64,000 nucleotides of DNA from CAYXSX01 sp964467925 (GCA_964467925.1 CAYXSX010000008.1:1-64000), one strand, 5' to 3'; shown: positions 49,288 to 59,058, counted from the first letter of the stretch. Numbers and translations: made by a program. Notes: a model not told the origin generated them from the letters alone.

Positions 49288-49989
49288 GTGATTACAGTAT
49301 ATCCATTAGAAACATTAGGCCGTGCGAATCTAGGCTGGCTGAACGCGAAATATCACTTCAGCTTTGCGGAGTATAACAACCCGCGCCGGGTGAATTTCGG
49401 CAAACTGCGTGTGATTAACGACGATACCGTCAAGGCGGGCAGTGGGTTCGATATGCATCAGCACCGTGATATGGAGATTATTACATTCGTTCGCTGCGGC
49501 GCGATTACCCACAAGGATTCCCGCGGTAATGAAGGCCGCACGGAAGCCGGAAACGTTCAGGTGATGAGCGCAGGAAGCGGTATTTTCCACTCCGAATTTA
49601 ATTTGGAAAACGAAGATACCACGCTCTACCAGATCTGGATCTACCCCGACAAAAAAGGTGTAGAGCCACGCTGGGAAAGCGCCGCGTTTTCCAACCGCAA
49701 GGCGGAAGGCTCACTCCCGCTTCTCGTCTCCGGTCGTAAAGAGGATAAAGATAAAGGCGCGCTGTTTATTCACCAGAATGCCTCAATCTCCGGCGGTCTT
49801 GTAGAAGCAGGACGGGAAATCACCCAACCCATCCATGATCAGGCCTATATGCTGATTTCGGGTGGCGAGATTGAAATCCTTGGCGAAATTTTACGCAAGG
49901 GTGACGGCGTGGAAATTACGGATCAGGACTCCGTGACCTTCAAAGCACTGGTCGATTCCGAAATTATTTTGATCGACGTACCGATATAA
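49288..49989 (+). CDS. Pirin-family (YhhW-like) bicupin protein
   Basis: 233 residues, the short pirin/YhhW type. The N-terminal cupin carries the metal ligands in GFDMHQHRDMEIITFVRCGA (His 57, His 59) and SAGSGIFHSEFNLENED (His 101, Glu 103). The C-terminal cupin has DQAYMLISGGEIEILGEIL. Members bind iron and some have quercetin 2,3-dioxygenase activity in vitro; the physiological substrate is usually unknown. It has a good AAGGAG ribosome-binding site and a strong terminator, so it stands alone. Confidence 0.92.
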   Translation: MITVYPLETLGRANLGWLNAKYHFSFAEYNNPRRVNFGKLRVINDDTVKAGSGFDMHQHRDMEIITFVRCGAITHKDSRGNEGRTEAGNVQVMSAGSGIFHSEFNLENEDTTLYQIWIYPDKKGVEPRWESAAFSNRKAEGSLPLLVSGRKEDKDKGALFIHQNASISGGLVEAGREITQPIHDQAYMLISGGEIEILGEILRKGDGVEITDQDSVTFKALVDSEIILIDVPI

Positions 49990-49993
49990 AAAC

Positions 49994-50025
49994 AAAGCAG
50001 ACACGAAAGTTGTGTCTGCTTTTTT
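49994..50025 (+). terminator. Intrinsic terminator after the pirin gene
   Basis: AAAGCAGACAC, a loop GAAAGTT, then GTGTCTGCTTTTTT: a 10-bp stem with a T run starting 5 bases after the pirin stop. Confidence 0.93.
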
Positions 50026-50075
50026 CTATCCCTTTATTATCATCGGCATGACGCAAGGTATTTTCTCCTCTTTTT

Positions 50076-51989
50076 TTACCTTGTGCCTTCCAAGAGGTTT
50101 TCAAGTACTTTACGGGCTTCAGACCCTGCATCAACGCCGGAGGCAGGTTCCTGAGCTTCAGGAGAAGCTTCCTGCTGCTGGGGCTGGAGACCGAGCTTGT
50201 CCAGCGCCTTGCCGATCAACTCCTGCTTCTTCTCCTCGATCTTCTCGCCCGCCTGCTCGCGGATCAGCGCCTGAACGTCTATACCGTAGCGCGGCGCAGA
50301 AAAGGGGCCGTTCATGGTAACGGGAAGATGGTCAGCATTAGCGAATTCTGCCGGCTCATCACCCAATCCGATACGTATCGTATAGTCTACTGTCTTGTTA
50401 GCCAGATTAACCACACCCTGACCTAAACCATGGCTCTTGGGACCAATGACCACGAAATCGGAATTGCGGAAGACACCGTTTTGACCCTGCATACTTCCTT
50501 TCATACTGGTGAAGCGGAAATCCTGCGCCGCGTTTTCATCAAGGCGTTTGGTTTCAAAAAATGTGATAGCCTGATTGATGCGCTGGGAGAGCTGCCATTG
50601 ATTGACACTGCCTTCTTCAACCTCGAGAGAGGCGTTACCTCCTAGACGCGACAAGATGGCCGGAACGGTATTACCCGCAAAGTTAAGGTCGTAATTCGCT
50701 GAGGCAATACCGCTGACATAGGCTTCGCCCATGACGTCCTTCAGCATGTCACCGATTCTGATGCCCTGAATGTTCCCCTTCTCAGTACCGCGAAGCACGT
50801 TACCGGTGGCATCAATCTGCCCGACCGCCAAGACATTGCCGCCATAAAGGGAGAGCTTTACGGGATTGAAATTGATTACGCCGTTATTACCGTTCACTCT
50901 GGCTTCCATATCGCTCATGGTCAGGCCGAATGCCTTAAGCGTACCGATATTGATCGTACCGTCAGCCGAAAGATTACGCAGCATGTCCACGGGAAGCTCA
51001 GCAGCTTCGGTCGTGCGAACGACCGTGTTATCCTCGCTCTTCGCTTCAGCCTTGGAACCCATCGTCGCGATAATGTTATCTATATTGATCGTATCGGCAA
51101 CCAGCGTGAATTGTGCGTTCTTGCGTGCACCCCAACCAAAAGTTCCTGTCGTTTCAATAGAAGTATCCTCCCAGTTGATACGTCCCTTCTCGACCTGCGC
51201 TTGCTGGGCTTTAAGATCGGCCAAAATGCTGTCACTTTTAGCGCTCACTTTTATATTTTGGGATATGTTGGCATTTTGAATGTCAAAATTGCCCGCGAAA
51301 TTTTTAACCGTCACTTGCGAGATTCCATTGTTGAAAGCAACATCTGCCGTAACATTCATATCAATCTGCGCAGCGTCCGTTTTCAAAACAGCGTCCATAT
51401 CCATGGAAGAGTATCTTGCAAACGCAAAAGAGGACAAAGAGGAATTCAAAGAATCCATCGTCACGGTTTTGCCCGTTGCTCTATCCGTATAAACCACGGT
51501 CGCTTCTGAAATCTCTATTTGACCTGTACTTAAAGCAAAGCCGGAGCCTTTTTTTTCATCCGGACTTTGTTCGTTTTGCGCGGCCCCGCCGGAAGGGCTG
51601 AACTCCATATTGGTGTGCCCATTAGCAAGACGGATCATGTTGATTTTGGGTTTCACAGCATGGATGGAATCAAGCTCTACCGCACCGCTAAAAAGGGGAA
51701 TAATTTTCACGCCTGCGCGCAATTCCTCAATCGCGGCAAATTCACCGCCGCCGAATTCTGGAGGATTGCCAAGACTGGCCTGACGAACTGTAAAACCGAA
51801 AACAGGGAAATAAGTAAGCTCTACAGGCCCGTCCAGCGTAAGCACACGTCCCGTATTTTCCTGAACGATATTGGCGATTTTTCCCTTGTAGTCATTGGGA
51901 TCAAGCGTTGCGAGCATAAAAGCAACCGCCGCCCCCGCAATAACCAGTAAAATAAACAAACTTGTCAGACCGTAAACAACCCACTTCAT
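50076..51989 (-). CDS. AsmA-family protein
   Basis: 637 residues. The N-terminal membrane anchor MKWVVYGLTSLFILLVIAGA is followed by the AsmA N-terminal domain: DPNDYKGKIANIVQENTGRV, LDGPVELTYFPVFGFTVRQA and GVKIIPLFSGAVELDSIHAV. The C-terminal AsmA_2-like part has DYDLNFAGNTVPAILSRLGG and VDYTIRIGLGDEPAEFANAD. AsmA-like proteins span the periplasm and are implicated in lipid transport to the outer membrane. The C-terminal tail is Glu/Gln-rich and cytosol-like in composition. It stands alone, convergent with pirin. Confidence 0.92.
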   Translation of the reverse strand: MKWVVYGLTSLFILLVIAGAAVAFMLATLDPNDYKGKIANIVQENTGRVLTLDGPVELTYFPVFGFTVRQASLGNPPEFGGGEFAAIEELRAGVKIIPLFSGAVELDSIHAVKPKINMIRLANGHTNMEFSPSGGAAQNEQSPDEKKGSGFALSTGQIEISEATVVYTDRATGKTVTMDSLNSSLSSFAFARYSSMDMDAVLKTDAAQIDMNVTADVAFNNGISQVTVKNFAGNFDIQNANISQNIKVSAKSDSILADLKAQQAQVEKGRINWEDTSIETTGTFGWGARKNAQFTLVADTINIDNIIATMGSKAEAKSEDNTVVRTTEAAELPVDMLRNLSADGTINIGTLKAFGLTMSDMEARVNGNNGVINFNPVKLSLYGGNVLAVGQIDATGNVLRGTEKGNIQGIRIGDMLKDVMGEAYVSGIASANYDLNFAGNTVPAILSRLGGNASLEVEEGSVNQWQLSQRINQAITFFETKRLDENAAQDFRFTSMKGSMQGQNGVFRNSDFVVIGPKSHGLGQGVVNLANKTVDYTIRIGLGDEPAEFANADHLPVTMNGPFSAPRYGIDVQALIREQAGEKIEEKKQELIGKALDKLGLQPQQQEASPEAQEPASGVDAGSEARKVLENLLEGTR

Positions 51990-52339
51990 AGCGCTAATCC
52001 TTTCCTCTTTGATAGTTTCAACACATCCCCTCGATGGAGCCTTAAAGCCGCTTCAAGCCCGTCATTTTCCATGAAAAGCCGTTACGTCTCCGCGCAATCA
52101 TCATACGCGCAAACAAATTACCCTGTTTTTAGTTCCCGTGCCTCATAAAAAAAGCAGGTCGCAAAGCAACTCGTTTTTCTAATGTGGTCTACAAGAAAAA
52201 GTTAGTTATCGTAACCGCGGATATTAACCCTAGGCACATCCCATAGCATGCTTATTCGTATGTATTGATACCCCATTACATATGATTGTCTGCCTCTTAG
52301 CTTCATATCGCCCTTGCCTTCTCCAACTCGGTAAGAAGA
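51990..52339. other. Intergenic region, no gene seen
   Basis: 350 bases between the AsmA-like gene (start at 51989) and the end of the exported-protein gene at 52340. It should hold the AsmA-gene promoter. No convincing coding frame, repeat or RNA gene is visible; the frames present are antisense or out of phase with the exported protein. Confidence 0.5.
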
Positions 52340-52989
52340 TTACCCTCGACCTTGGAAAACATATTCTGCAACTCCGCATAGAGTATACCAAGGCTGTGAA
52401 AATTCTCTCCGCCTTTTTTCTGAATCTCTTTGGGGTATATTCCAGTTTTTCAGCACCGCGAGTACAACTTGATAAACATCGGATGCCACAGTTTCTACAT
52501 TCACGGCTTCGCATATACGTTTGAGATTGTTATAGACATCACCCGGCAGCTTCCCTTCCACATACGGCACCGGTTCAGAAGTTTTTTCACCAAGTTTTTC
52601 CACATCTTTCAGTAAATGTTGAACCCCGTTTCTGACATCAGCAGGACGAATTTCCCGCGAAGAAAAAAGGCCGGGTACAGGTTCGAGCTCCAAGCCCCTG
52701 GCCAGCAAAATTTTAGAAAGAATGGTATGACATTCCCTCACCTTCTGAATCACGTGGCGCGGGTGCCGTAAAGCCCTGTCGGGCTGGGCGCTTTCATATA
52801 TGCTGTTATCAATCAGACCTAGGTTTTCAAGCTGAAGACGAAATTCTTCCGTTGACTGATACACGTGGGAAGGAGTGATAGTATATGTAATTTGTGGAGT
52901 TTGCGCCTTGGAAGGCGATAAAGCCGCCATGATGCCGCACAATATAAAAAACGGAAAAAAAAATACAGAAACTTGCCGGACTTGGTCAT
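52340..52989 (-). pseudogene. Exported protein of unknown function, frame broken at a T9 tract in the signal peptide
   Basis: The mature part, from SPSKAQTPQITYTITPSHVY to QGRG, is continuous in one frame and has helical stretches (HVIQKVRECHTILSKILLAR). The natural start MTKSGKFLYFFF at 52989 is in another frame. Adding one T to the T9 tract (52955-52963 on the plus strand as A9) joins them into an ideal signal peptide, MTKSGKFLYFFFPFFILCGI followed by MAALSPSKAQ. The break can be a sequencing slip, a decayed gene, or phase variation by slipped-strand mispairing. Without the join, only a weak TTG at 52942 could start it. Family unknown. Confidence 0.65.
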
Positions 52990-53100
52990 GTTTACCGCTA
53001 ATCGTTATTATTGAAAATTAGAAACGCAGGGGGCCTTTATAGAATCATATCACAACCCCCGGCATTTAAGAACGCTTTAATCCCTTGCTGCTACGGGCAT

Positions 53101-53862
53101 TCAAGGCTTTTCGGCAACGGCGAAAATAGAGGCGCAAAACGTTGGATGTTCCTTGCCGAGCTCATAACATCCTTCCATAAATTCATCAGAAATAAGATCT
53201 CCGCCCATCAGCGCATCGAACTGGAAATTGGCCAGCGGTTTGAAGAATATGCCGCCGGAATGCTCTATTCCAAGCCCCGCCCGACGCATCACATCGCAAA
53301 GTTTATCAAGGTGATACATGCGCCGGTGACCCGCATTGAGGTCAGCTTTGCTAAGGCTTTCGCTGTTTTCAAGAATCCCCATTTTCACCGCGATCAGCCG
53401 CGAAGCCGCGCCCGCGTTGGGCACAATAACAAATACACGTCCGCCCGGCGCAAGAAAGCGGGAAAGATGCGACAGAACACCCACATCGTCATGCACGTGT
53501 TCAAGGACATGCGATAGAATGATATTGCCAAATTTTTTATCGGTATCGAATTCTTCGGCCAGCGTATGAGCGAATTCAATATTGGTGATGTTTTGCGCGG
53601 CAGCCTCTTTTTTCGTATGGGCGATAAAATCCGCCGCTCCCTCGATCACGGTTACGGCATCAAAATGCTGCGCGAAAATAAGTGTTTGTTCCCCATGACC
53701 GCAGCCAAGTTGGAGGCAGTTGCCGGGGCGCAGGTAAGGCGAGATTGAGCGCATCATGTAATCGCGCATCTTTATATCGAAGGGTGCTTCGGCGTTATAG
53801 CTTTGCGAGAATTTATCGAGCGCCGCCCGCTCTTTCGCGCCGTCAAAAGCATTTTCAGGCAT
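53101..53862 (-). CDS. Class I SAM-dependent methyltransferase
   Basis: 253 residues. The SAM-binding motif is NCLQLGCGHGEQTLIFAQ, with post-I AVTVIEGAADFIAHTKKEA. Motif IV-like FGNIILSHVLEHVHDDVGVL and RFLAPGGRVFVIVPNAGAAS are typical of Methyltransf_11/23 enzymes of sugar and surface-polymer clusters. It is last in a minus-strand operon with a PhyH dioxygenase, a GT41-like glycosyltransferase, an aminotransferase and two acyltransferases, so it likely methylates a sugar or glycan. Confidence 0.9.
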   Translation of the reverse strand: MPENAFDGAKERAALDKFSQSYNAEAPFDIKMRDYMMRSISPYLRPGNCLQLGCGHGEQTLIFAQHFDAVTVIEGAADFIAHTKKEAAAQNITNIEFAHTLAEEFDTDKKFGNIILSHVLEHVHDDVGVLSHLSRFLAPGGRVFVIVPNAGAASRLIAVKMGILENSESLSKADLNAGHRRMYHLDKLCDVMRRAGLGIEHSGGIFFKPLANFQFDALMGGDLISDEFMEGCYELGKEHPTFCASIFAVAEKP

Positions 53863-53870
53863 GTCGTTTC

Positions 53871-54635
53871 CTATCGCATCTTGTAAGACCGGTTTTCCGG
53901 TGGTTGATAAAATTCGTTTAAATCGCGCGCGGGACGTGCATCGCGACCGAGCAGAATTTGAACGAATTCGCTTTGGCTTTTAAGAAAATCCGGCGGCACG
54001 GCCGTTAAAAAATCGATGGAGGGTTTTATATAGGGGCGTGAAAAACACAGCGTCAGCGCGCGGCGAGTCTTGTCGGTTTTGTTATGTCCGGCAGCATGTA
54101 AAAGGTTGCTGTCCCACAGAATAATATCACCCGCCTTGCCCGTAAGCTGGATGGAGCGGTCATCAAAAATTTCTTTTTCATCGGGGCTAAACACGTTATG
54201 CGAGCCTTCCAGCACATGAGTGGCGCCGTTTTCAATGGTAAAATCATCGACCATCACCAGCATGTTCATCATCAGGCGCAGATCATAGGTGAAATCACGC
54301 ACATCGCGGTGGGGGTTGCGCACATATGATTCCTGGCCCGGAAAATTGATAACCCCGCCGTAATTATTCAGAATAAAGGGCTTAGCAAAATAGCGGGAAA
54401 TATAATCATAGAGCGGAAGATCGGCTAGAAATTCGTCAAGAGCGTCTTCAAAACCCAGAACGCAGTGCACGATACCGCCCAGATTGCCGGCCACGCCGTT
54501 TTTAATCTGAAGCTCGCGCTGTGTGTCATACACCTTATCCAGCGAGGTGCGGATGGCATCTATGCGCGCGGGCGGCAAAGCGGCGTCGAATTTGGCCCAC
54601 CCCTTTTCTTTTATTCTTTGATCAAAATCTTCCAT
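53871..54635 (-). CDS. Phytanoyl-CoA dioxygenase (PhyH) family protein
   Basis: 254 residues from the ATG at 54635; an in-frame start at 54668 would overlap the upstream gene. It belongs to the Fe(II)/2-oxoglutarate oxygenases. The metal triad is His and Asp in YVRNPHRDVRDFTYD and the distal His in LLHAAGHNKTDKTRRALTL, where the Arg binds 2-oxoglutarate. Also seen are ENGATHVLEGSHNVF and GKAGDIILWDSN. It starts 4 bases after the glycosyltransferase stop and 8 bp before the methyltransferase. It probably hydroxylates a sugar or acyl group in glycan synthesis. Confidence 0.9.
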   Translation of the reverse strand: MEDFDQRIKEKGWAKFDAALPPARIDAIRTSLDKVYDTQRELQIKNGVAGNLGGIVHCVLGFEDALDEFLADLPLYDYISRYFAKPFILNNYGGVINFPGQESYVRNPHRDVRDFTYDLRLMMNMLVMVDDFTIENGATHVLEGSHNVFSPDEKEIFDDRSIQLTGKAGDIILWDSNLLHAAGHNKTDKTRRALTLCFSRPYIKPSIDFLTAVPPDFLKSQSEFVQILLGRDARPARDLNEFYQPPENRSYKMR

Positions 54636-54639
54636 GATT

Positions 54640-56544
54640 TCACTCTTTTTCCAGCGGAGGTAATTCAAGGAACAAATCGCCGGAGGCTTTTAATTCATCC
54701 TGATTTTTATAGACCTGATTCATAAACGCGCCGAAGCTTTGTCCTTCGTTCTTTGCAAACAGTTTCTCATAGACCGCCTTGGGGTTAAAGAAATTCCGTT
54801 TGCCATTGCGGATATCTTCCGCCAGTTCGAAAAACCGCTTTTTGTATTCTTCTTCCGTGCTGGTTAGAAATTCCTTCTCCAGATTAACATCCCGCAGCAC
54901 CACACCCATTGCCTTACTGTGCGGCTCCGGCCCGTCAAGGCTGATGCTCGGCTTTCCGGCCAACAGCATATCGACCAGCGTATTGGTGTGGCCGAAAGGG
55001 AATTGGTTAAGGACGATATCGACCTCCATCAGCCGCTCGAAATAACGCTCATAAGGCTGATAGCCGTATATGCGCGCTTTGGGAAATTTTTTAAGAATGA
55101 AAAGTTTAAGGGCGAGCGCTTCAATACCCCGGCTGTTGGTCAGAAAGGTAAAGGTGATGTCGAAGTGCGCTTCGGCGTAAATTTCCTCCAGCACTTTAAA
55201 AAATCCGGCGGAGATTTTAGGCACGGCCCCCACAATCCCGACATGAACCTCCTTTTTCGGCGCGGTGTCCTTGGGCGGTGAAAGATCGAGTTTTTCGATA
55301 TAGGCGCGGGGGTGGAATTCGAACGGAGACGGATCGGCAATATATTTCCCGCCGTCAAAAGCGCACTCGTCATAAAGATCCTTTTGCCCGATCACGAAAT
55401 CGACATGGTTGCTCAATGTTGTGGCAGGATGGCCCAGCGCCATAATCTGCAGCGGGGCGCAGCGCATATTGGCCAGCATGATATTGTTCATATCCATTCC
55501 GGCTGAGGGCATGAAAATCACATCCGGTTTCATGTATTCGATATGCAAGAACATCTGACCCAGATTTTCGAAATCCACCACATAACAGCTTTCGTAATCC
55601 CTTTTCACCTCTTCCTCGACCACGCCGCCCGTGAGCATCAAATGAACCTCGAAATAATCCTTGAGCGTGGCAAGCAACCGCCCCCAGGAACGGTACATTG
55701 CATGACTGGAAGAAAATTGCTCGGCGGAAACGAGCATAACGGGTTTTTTACGTGCGGAAATTTGTGCGGCAGTCGGGATTTTTGCCTTATCAAGACTGCG
55801 CATTACAAAAGCGCGGTTACTTTTAAGAAACTTGCGCACAAGGGTATTGATGCTGCGCTTAATCACATGCTTGTCTTCGTAACCGATATTGCTGATGGCG
55901 AAATAGGGAAGGTTCAGCGCGCTGATAATTTCGGGCGCCAGATCGGCCTTCTGTAGATCGTCACGAAAGGCAAAAAGCTTTATCTTGTTATTTTCCTGAT
56001 TAGTAAAAAAGTTGAAGGGATGCGCCCAGTAAATACTAAGCGCGGGCGCGCGGTATTTAACGGCCACACGGCCCAGAACTTTGACGATATCAAGCGAGGT
56101 GCCAAGACCGAGCAGAAGGCAGAGCTTTTTCTGTTGATCCGGCGAAAGCTTTTTATTCCGCGCCAGAAGCTCGCCCACTTGCGCATCGGTGCTTTCCAGA
56201 CCCATGATGTAAAGCAGAGCATGAATGCGCGCGTGGTTATGCAGCACGGCGTAATAGCTTTTATCCGAGATCGTGACCTCGTCATTTAAAGCGAGGGTGA
56301 TAAAAATTTTTCCAAACAGAGAAACAAATTCATGAATTTTTTCGATGCCCTGAGACGTGGAGGATTCCGCAAAAATCTGATTATTCAGCGGATCGCTTTT
56401 GCGGATGCGGTCTATAACATTTGTAAGGTAATTCCAGCACCCGTCCCAATCTTTTACCGCCAGCATGCCGGATAATTTCTGTTGATCCAGCAAGGTGGAA
56501 ATATCCGAAGCGGCGAAAAGATCGGCGGAGCGTTGAAGCTGCAT
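54640..56544 (-). CDS. HMW1C/OGT-like glycosyltransferase (GT41-type)
   Basis: 634 residues, close to the length of HMW1C (about 620). The N-terminal helical domain is followed by GT-B Rossmann domains: PVMLVSAEQFSSSHAMYRSW, DVIFMPSAGMDMNNIMLANM and PLQIMALGHPATTLSNHVDF. The C-terminal nucleotide-sugar site is VLNQFPFGHTNTLVDMLLAG followed by KPSISLDGPEPHSKA. HMW1C and OGT share the pattern PFG-x-TN-x3-D. HMW1C enzymes N-glycosylate adhesins in the cytoplasm with hexoses, so this may glycosylate a surface protein or flagellin. Acceptor unknown. Confidence 0.82.
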   Translation of the reverse strand: MQLQRSADLFAASDISTLLDQQKLSGMLAVKDWDGCWNYLTNVIDRIRKSDPLNNQIFAESSTSQGIEKIHEFVSLFGKIFITLALNDEVTISDKSYYAVLHNHARIHALLYIMGLESTDAQVGELLARNKKLSPDQQKKLCLLLGLGTSLDIVKVLGRVAVKYRAPALSIYWAHPFNFFTNQENNKIKLFAFRDDLQKADLAPEIISALNLPYFAISNIGYEDKHVIKRSINTLVRKFLKSNRAFVMRSLDKAKIPTAAQISARKKPVMLVSAEQFSSSHAMYRSWGRLLATLKDYFEVHLMLTGGVVEEEVKRDYESCYVVDFENLGQMFLHIEYMKPDVIFMPSAGMDMNNIMLANMRCAPLQIMALGHPATTLSNHVDFVIGQKDLYDECAFDGGKYIADPSPFEFHPRAYIEKLDLSPPKDTAPKKEVHVGIVGAVPKISAGFFKVLEEIYAEAHFDITFTFLTNSRGIEALALKLFILKKFPKARIYGYQPYERYFERLMEVDIVLNQFPFGHTNTLVDMLLAGKPSISLDGPEPHSKAMGVVLRDVNLEKEFLTSTEEEYKKRFFELAEDIRNGKRNFFNPKAVYEKLFAKNEGQSFGAFMNQVYKNQDELKASGDLFLELPPLEKE

Positions 56545-56555
56545 AATTTCTTTCT

Positions 56556-57584
56556 TTATTTCAGGGCAGACAGCGCGTTTTTGAGCGTATCTGCCACAAT
56601 TTTCATGTCCCGTTCATCATAGCGGTGATCGCAGGGTAAACTAAGCAATTTTCTTGCCAGATCATGGCTTTGCGGGGATATCTCGGCGGAAGCGGCAGGG
56701 TTCGCCCAGTGCCGCGCGCAAAAAACGCCGCCGCGCGCCATGTCAGCGGCGATTTCCGCGGCATCCGCGCCCTCCAGAAAAACGGGCACGCAAAAGGGCA
56801 CATCGCCGAGGGGCAGGATTTTTATTCCCGCCAGTCCCGCCAGATAGCCGCAAAGCGCGCCGGCATTGCGCTTTCTTGCCTCAGCAAGCGGTAAAAGCGG
56901 CAAGTTTTGCAGTATGTTACGACTTTCCTCGGAAATCGAACGCAGGGAAACCGCCATGCCCGCTTCGGATTTTTGATAGGCGGGATACCAGAGATCGTTA
57001 TGGCTTTGATCCTTATCCTCATAACGCATACGGGCGGGGTTTTTGCCGGAAGCACTCGGCGGCGCGTAGTCGGGCGCAAGGATTTCGTCATGATAACTGA
57101 CCAGCAGCCCGCCATCGGCAACGCCCGCAAGCTTACGCGGAGAATAAACTGTCCAATCGCCGTAAACGGGCGCATCCGACCAAAGCGCATGACAGCGGTC
57201 CTCGACCCATAAAATATCGGGGCGGGATTTGATAAATTCCAGCACATCTGATGACGGCGTGCGGCCGAAATAATTCATGGTCAAAACAGCATCGTCCGCC
57301 GCCACATGGCGGGAAAGGAATTCGAGATCAACGCCGTGCAGAGGGTCCGCCGGATAAAATTCGTAAGAAAAACCGGGGGGAGCGGCTTCGGAGCAGATAT
57401 AGGAAGGAAGCCAGATTTTTTCCGGTTTTTTTTGTGAAAACAAATAAGCAAGGACGGAGCGGGCATTTTCAAAATCCAGCGCGCAGCTTGCCCCGTTCGT
57501 CCAGCGCATCCAAATCGAATCTTGCGTTTCCTCGAGAATATCGAGGTCGAGCCCAAAAAACCCGCCAATCAGTTTGCGGCTCAT
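56556..57584 (-). CDS. DegT/DnrJ/EryC1/StrS-like PLP protein
   Basis: 342 residues. Aminotransferase fold type I of the sugar aminotransferase kind: LDFENARSVLAYLFSQKKPE, KIWLPSYICSEAAPPGFSYE, ILWVEDRCHALWSD and the likely PLP lysine in VYSPRKLAGVADGGLLV. The C-terminal half is divergent from typical members (no clear SNFR-type glutamine/histidine pair visible), so the substrate is uncertain. The start overlaps the FemAB-like gene by 4 bases, and the glycosyltransferase follows after 11 bp. It probably makes an amino sugar for the cluster. Confidence 0.8.
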   Translation of the reverse strand: MSRKLIGGFFGLDLDILEETQDSIWMRWTNGASCALDFENARSVLAYLFSQKKPEKIWLPSYICSEAAPPGFSYEFYPADPLHGVDLEFLSRHVAADDAVLTMNYFGRTPSSDVLEFIKSRPDILWVEDRCHALWSDAPVYGDWTVYSPRKLAGVADGGLLVSYHDEILAPDYAPPSASGKNPARMRYEDKDQSHNDLWYPAYQKSEAGMAVSLRSISEESRNILQNLPLLPLAEARKRNAGALCGYLAGLAGIKILPLGDVPFCVPVFLEGADAAEIAADMARGGVFCARHWANPAASAEISPQSHDLARKLLSLPCDHRYDERDMKIVADTLKNALSALK

Positions 57585-58462
57585 GACTCCTCCTTCGGCG
57601 CGCGGTAAGCCGGAAAGAAAGTTTCATCGCCGCTCCCGGCGGAAAGTTCTTCATAAACTACGCGGTCGCAAATCAGGCCGCAAACATAGCTTTGGCGCGT
57701 GGCGTTCGAAAACCCGGCTTTGAATTTCGACAGCCCGTCTTCGGGGTCGTCGCGCATTCCGACATTACTGCCGAGATCAATCAGGGTTTTGTCCTTTAAA
57801 TCATCCAGCATGAATTTATAAATGCCGTAATTAGCCTGAATTTTATACCCTTCAGGCGCGCAGGCGTTCAGATGCGAAACCGCGTGATCGCCGTGTTCGA
57901 ACCACAAGCTGATGGCCACAAGCGCGCCGCCCTCATCAAACGCACCGTAAGCGATCAGCCCCGGCACGAGGGCAAGGCGCTCAAAATAGGAACGGGAAAA
58001 CCGCCCCAGCCCCTCGATATGATGACGCTCGACCAGCGTTTCCCAAAGCGCCATACAGCGATTAAGATGATCGTGAAGCGCAATGCGGCGCACGGTGCAT
58101 TTTTTATCCGCTATCGCAATATTGGTTTTGTGAAAGCCGTGAAATTCCAGAGGGAGTGAAGGATCATACACATAGTGAGTTTTAAAGGGGCGCACGGTAT
58201 CGAAATTTTCTTCGATATTTTGCGTATCCTGCAGCGGGTCGGGAATGATGGTCGCGCTGATGATATTCTGGCCTCGCAGTGCTTGGGCGAGAGCCTCAGC
58301 ATCGGAAAAACTGTGGCGCGGCGCGGCGGTAATGGCGTCTTTATACGGCGTGCCCTCGATTTCGCGAAGGCGGATATAGCCCAGCCCCTCGCCGATATTT
58401 TCAAGATCGGCAAGGCCGTCGAAACAGGCGGCGAATTCCGGCGTGTTGTAGGGATGGGTCAT
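57581..58462 (-). CDS. GNAT / FemAB-like acyltransferase
   Basis: 293 residues. The C-terminal half has RFSRSYFERLALVPGLIAYG and AFDEGGALVAISLWFEHGDH, then YGIYKFMLDDLKDKTLIDLG, a pattern of the FemAB/GNAT acetyltransferase group found in polysaccharide clusters. The N-terminal half is not recognisable. It overlaps the aminotransferase downstream and the GNAT gene upstream by 4 bases each. It probably N-acylates an amino sugar. Confidence 0.7.
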   Translation of the reverse strand: MTHPYNTPEFAACFDGLADLENIGEGLGYIRLREIEGTPYKDAITAAPRHSFSDAEALAQALRGQNIISATIIPDPLQDTQNIEENFDTVRPFKTHYVYDPSLPLEFHGFHKTNIAIADKKCTVRRIALHDHLNRCMALWETLVERHHIEGLGRFSRSYFERLALVPGLIAYGAFDEGGALVAISLWFEHGDHAVSHLNACAPEGYKIQANYGIYKFMLDDLKDKTLIDLGSNVGMRDDPEDGLSKFKAGFSNATRQSYVCGLICDRVVYEELSAGSGDETFFPAYRAPKEES

Positions 58463-58977
58463 GGCCGCCAGTCCCCTTTGTCCAACTCCATACGGATGAT
58501 ATTTTTGATGACGCCGTTTTTAACCGCCGTTCCCTGCACACCGCCCCGCGGCGCAAAGCCGCAACGTTCGTATATACGCCGGGCTGGAAGATTATCCTCC
58601 AGCAGGTCGAGATAAATGCGCTCCAAGCCTAGATCGGTAAATCCGGCATGCAGCATTTGCGAAAGAGCTTTTCGCCCGTAACCTTTGCCCCGGGCGGCGA
58701 CATCGGCGATAAAAATATCGAAGGCCGCCGTGGCTTCGCTGCGGTCGATATTGGAAAGCGCAATCAGGCCGATCGTCTGACCGTCGGCCATAATGATCTT
58801 GCGCACGGTCGCGGCGGCGCCGATCCAATGTGCACGCATATATTCCCGCGCCTCTTCGCGGGCGCGCGGCGTATATTCCCCGACCAGAGTATCGTACAGC
58901 GCGGGGTCATTATACCAGTCATAGACAAGGTCGAGATCGCTATGGTCAAGGTCGCGGAGTTCTACGCTCATGTTCAT
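58459..58977 (-). CDS. GNAT-family N-acetyltransferase (PseH/RimJ-like)
   Basis: 172 residues from the ATG at 58977; a second ATG is two codons later. GNAT motifs: VELRDLDHSDLDLVYDWYND, IGLIALSNIDRSEATAAFDI, the acetyl-CoA P-loop ARGKGYGRKALSQMLHAGF and LLEDNLPARRIYERCGF. It resembles PseH-type enzymes that acetylate UDP- or dTDP-4-amino sugars, and RimJ-like enzymes. First gene of the minus-strand glycan operon, diverging from rmlB across 81 bp. Confidence 0.88.
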   Translation of the reverse strand: MNMSVELRDLDHSDLDLVYDWYNDPALYDTLVGEYTPRAREEAREYMRAHWIGAAATVRKIIMADGQTIGLIALSNIDRSEATAAFDIFIADVAARGKGYGRKALSQMLHAGFTDLGLERIYLDLLEDNLPARRIYERCGFAPRGGVQGTAVKNGVIKNIIRMELDKGDWRP

Positions 58978-59058
58978 CTTTTCAAAATTGACAGTGGCGC
59001 TTCGTATAAAGCTTTGAAATACTATCATATAGTATTTGCAGGCCAAAAGGATGCGCGA

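Noticed and set aside
52230..52514. Minus-strand frame of 94 codons beside the exported protein
   Set aside because: It is out of phase with and mostly inside the better-supported exported-protein frame, with Arg/Cys-rich shadow composition.
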